Source: a virus. From it: a DNA stretch of 20,889 nt. Below are positions 20,169 to 20,889 of this stretch, in pieces. A program made the translations under genes and the position numbers. The stretch lies in IMG/VR virus record IMGVR_UViG_3300042691_033917, positions 1-20,889 of that record, one strand, 5' to 3'. A model generated the notes under the pieces. The model saw only the letters and a list, made by a program, of their open reading frames with translations. It was not told the DNA's origin and did not search any database. The first letter of the stretch is position 1, and each line of letters opens with the position of its first letter.

Positions 20169-20853
20169 AGTACTAAACGAATTAATAACAAAGATAGTAA
20201 AAAAAGAGACAACTGTAAGTAGCTCGGAAGTGAATCAGCTTCCGAGACCTTCAGAGCCAGTAGAAATATACATAGAGCCTAGGAATCCAGAGCCAATCTC
20301 AGATGGTTTAATGCACATGTCATTAGATGGTAAGATTGAATTAATTGGTCATGAAGGTATTTGCCTACAACTATATCTAGATTCTGTAGGTGTACGAACT
20401 ATTGGTGCAGGAGCTACAGTGACAGAAATACCAAACATTAATTCTTTACCTTGGTCATATACAATCACAATGAAAGAAGCATTAGAATTGTTTGATAAAT
20501 CATTAGCTAAATATGAGAATGCTGTCAGAAAGGCTCTTAATAAGCCGGTTAAACAAACTCAATTTGATGCGTTAGTCAGTTGGGCTTACAATGTTGGCGT
20601 TGGTTGGGCGCCTAAAGCTACAGTGATAAAATTACTTAATCAGGGTGTAACAGATAAAACACGATTAAGGAATGCTTTAATGCAATACAACAAGCCCCCA
20701 GAAATTAAAGGCAGGAGAGCCAAAGAGGCCAAACTGTTAACTGACGGTGTTTACAGTAATGGTGGTAAAGCTTTAGTATTTCCTGTTAATCCAAAAACAC
20801 ATAAACCGATATACAATAAAGGGAAACAAGTTACTGTTAAGGAATTGTTATGA
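20149..20853 (+). CDS. GH24 (T4-type) lysozyme / endolysin
   Basis: 234 residues. The muramidase domain starts near residue 62 with the catalytic set E69-x8-D78-x5-T84 (IGHEGICLQLYLDSVGVRT), the same spacing as E11/D20/T26 of T4 lysozyme. Residues 117-165 supply the second lobe (QTQFDALVSWAYNVGVGW). It cleaves peptidoglycan to release progeny. Unlike T4 lysozyme, an N-terminal extension of about 60 residues (basic helix, then Pro/Glu-rich linker) precedes the domain. It could be a membrane tether or regulatory segment but is not clearly a signal peptide. Two ATGs (20149 and 20152) could start it. Confidence 0.93.
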   Translation: MMNWLTRVLNELITKIVKKETTVSSSEVNQLPRPSEPVEIYIEPRNPEPISDGLMHMSLDGKIELIGHEGICLQLYLDSVGVRTIGAGATVTEIPNINSLPWSYTITMKEALELFDKSLAKYENAVRKALNKPVKQTQFDALVSWAYNVGVGWAPKATVIKLLNQGVTDKTRLRNALMQYNKPPEIKGRRAKEAKLLTDGVYSNGGKALVFPVNPKTHKPIYNKGKQVTVKELL

Positions 20854-20889
20854 CAACAATTTGCTACGATGGTGTATACATAGCCGCTG
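20850..20889 (+). CDS. Start of a possible HslV/proteasome-like protein (3' truncated)
   Basis: ATG 20850 overlaps the lysozyme stop (ATGA), with AAGGA upstream. Thirteen codons are visible, MTTICYDGVYIAA. Met-Thr-Thr followed by I-x-YDG and I/LAA resembles the N terminus of HslV-like Ntn hydrolases carried by phages (MTTIAYDG..LAA), where the Thr after Met is the nucleophile. Too little is visible for certainty. Confidence 0.35.
   Translation, partial: MTTICYDGVYIAA

Noticed and set aside
1-20889. CRISPR array, insertion sequence or phage attachment site
   Set aside because: No regularly spaced direct repeats, transposase or integrase signatures, or terminal inverted repeats were seen.

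Overview
This window is part of the genome of a tailed double-stranded DNA bacteriophage, or a prophage. Genes are packed tightly, with many ATGA/TAATG start-stop overlaps. It carries a T7-type replication set (primase-helicase, candidate ssDNA-binding protein, family A DNA polymerase, 5'-3' exonuclease), an HNH nuclease, a YopX protein, nucleotide-metabolism enzymes and a GH24 lysozyme. By eye the DNA is AT-rich. Strong Shine-Dalgarno sites, sigma70-like promoters and a T4-type lysozyme suggest a bacterial, probably Gram-negative, host. The host genus cannot be named from the sequence. No structural or packaging gene is recognisable, and no phage RNA polymerase is seen.

Layout. (1) 1-5768, plus strand: the tail of an unidentified gene, then about 20 small accessory genes, mostly of unknown function. 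They include two proteins with paired helix-turn-helix segments, exported or membrane peptides, a putative 2OG-Fe(II) oxygenase-like protein and coiled-coil proteins. (2) 5742-7556, minus strand: a five-gene operon headed by dCTP deaminase. (3) 7557-8460: about 900 bases without a convincing gene. A near-consensus promoter is followed by roughly 620 bases of dense complementary pairing, which I read as a large structured non-coding RNA. Near its 3' end are two consecutive tRNA-like cloverleaves joined by an exactly repeated linker, both lacking a normal T-loop. (4) 8461-20889, plus strand: the primase-helicase split by a class 3-like intein with a LAGLIDADG endonuclease; the candidate SSB behind its own promoter; tRNA-Trp(CCA); DNA polymerase; a group of exported or membrane proteins including two related HEXXH metalloproteases around the exonuclease; HNH; YopX; an HD phosphohydrolase next to a MazZ/DUF5664-type dATP/dGTP diphosphohydrolase; lysozyme; and the first codons of a possible HslV-like protein.

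How the parts fit. The polymerase, helicase, SSB and exonuclease form a compact replisome. dCTP deaminase, the HD protein and the DUF5664 protein reshape the dNTP pool; the last two are also partners of PurZ in phages with 2-aminoadenine (Z) DNA, though no PurZ lies here. The best candidate for something undescribed is the 7.8-8.4 kb RNA with its paired tRNA-like domains. The two membrane-anchored proteases inside the replication block are a second point of interest.
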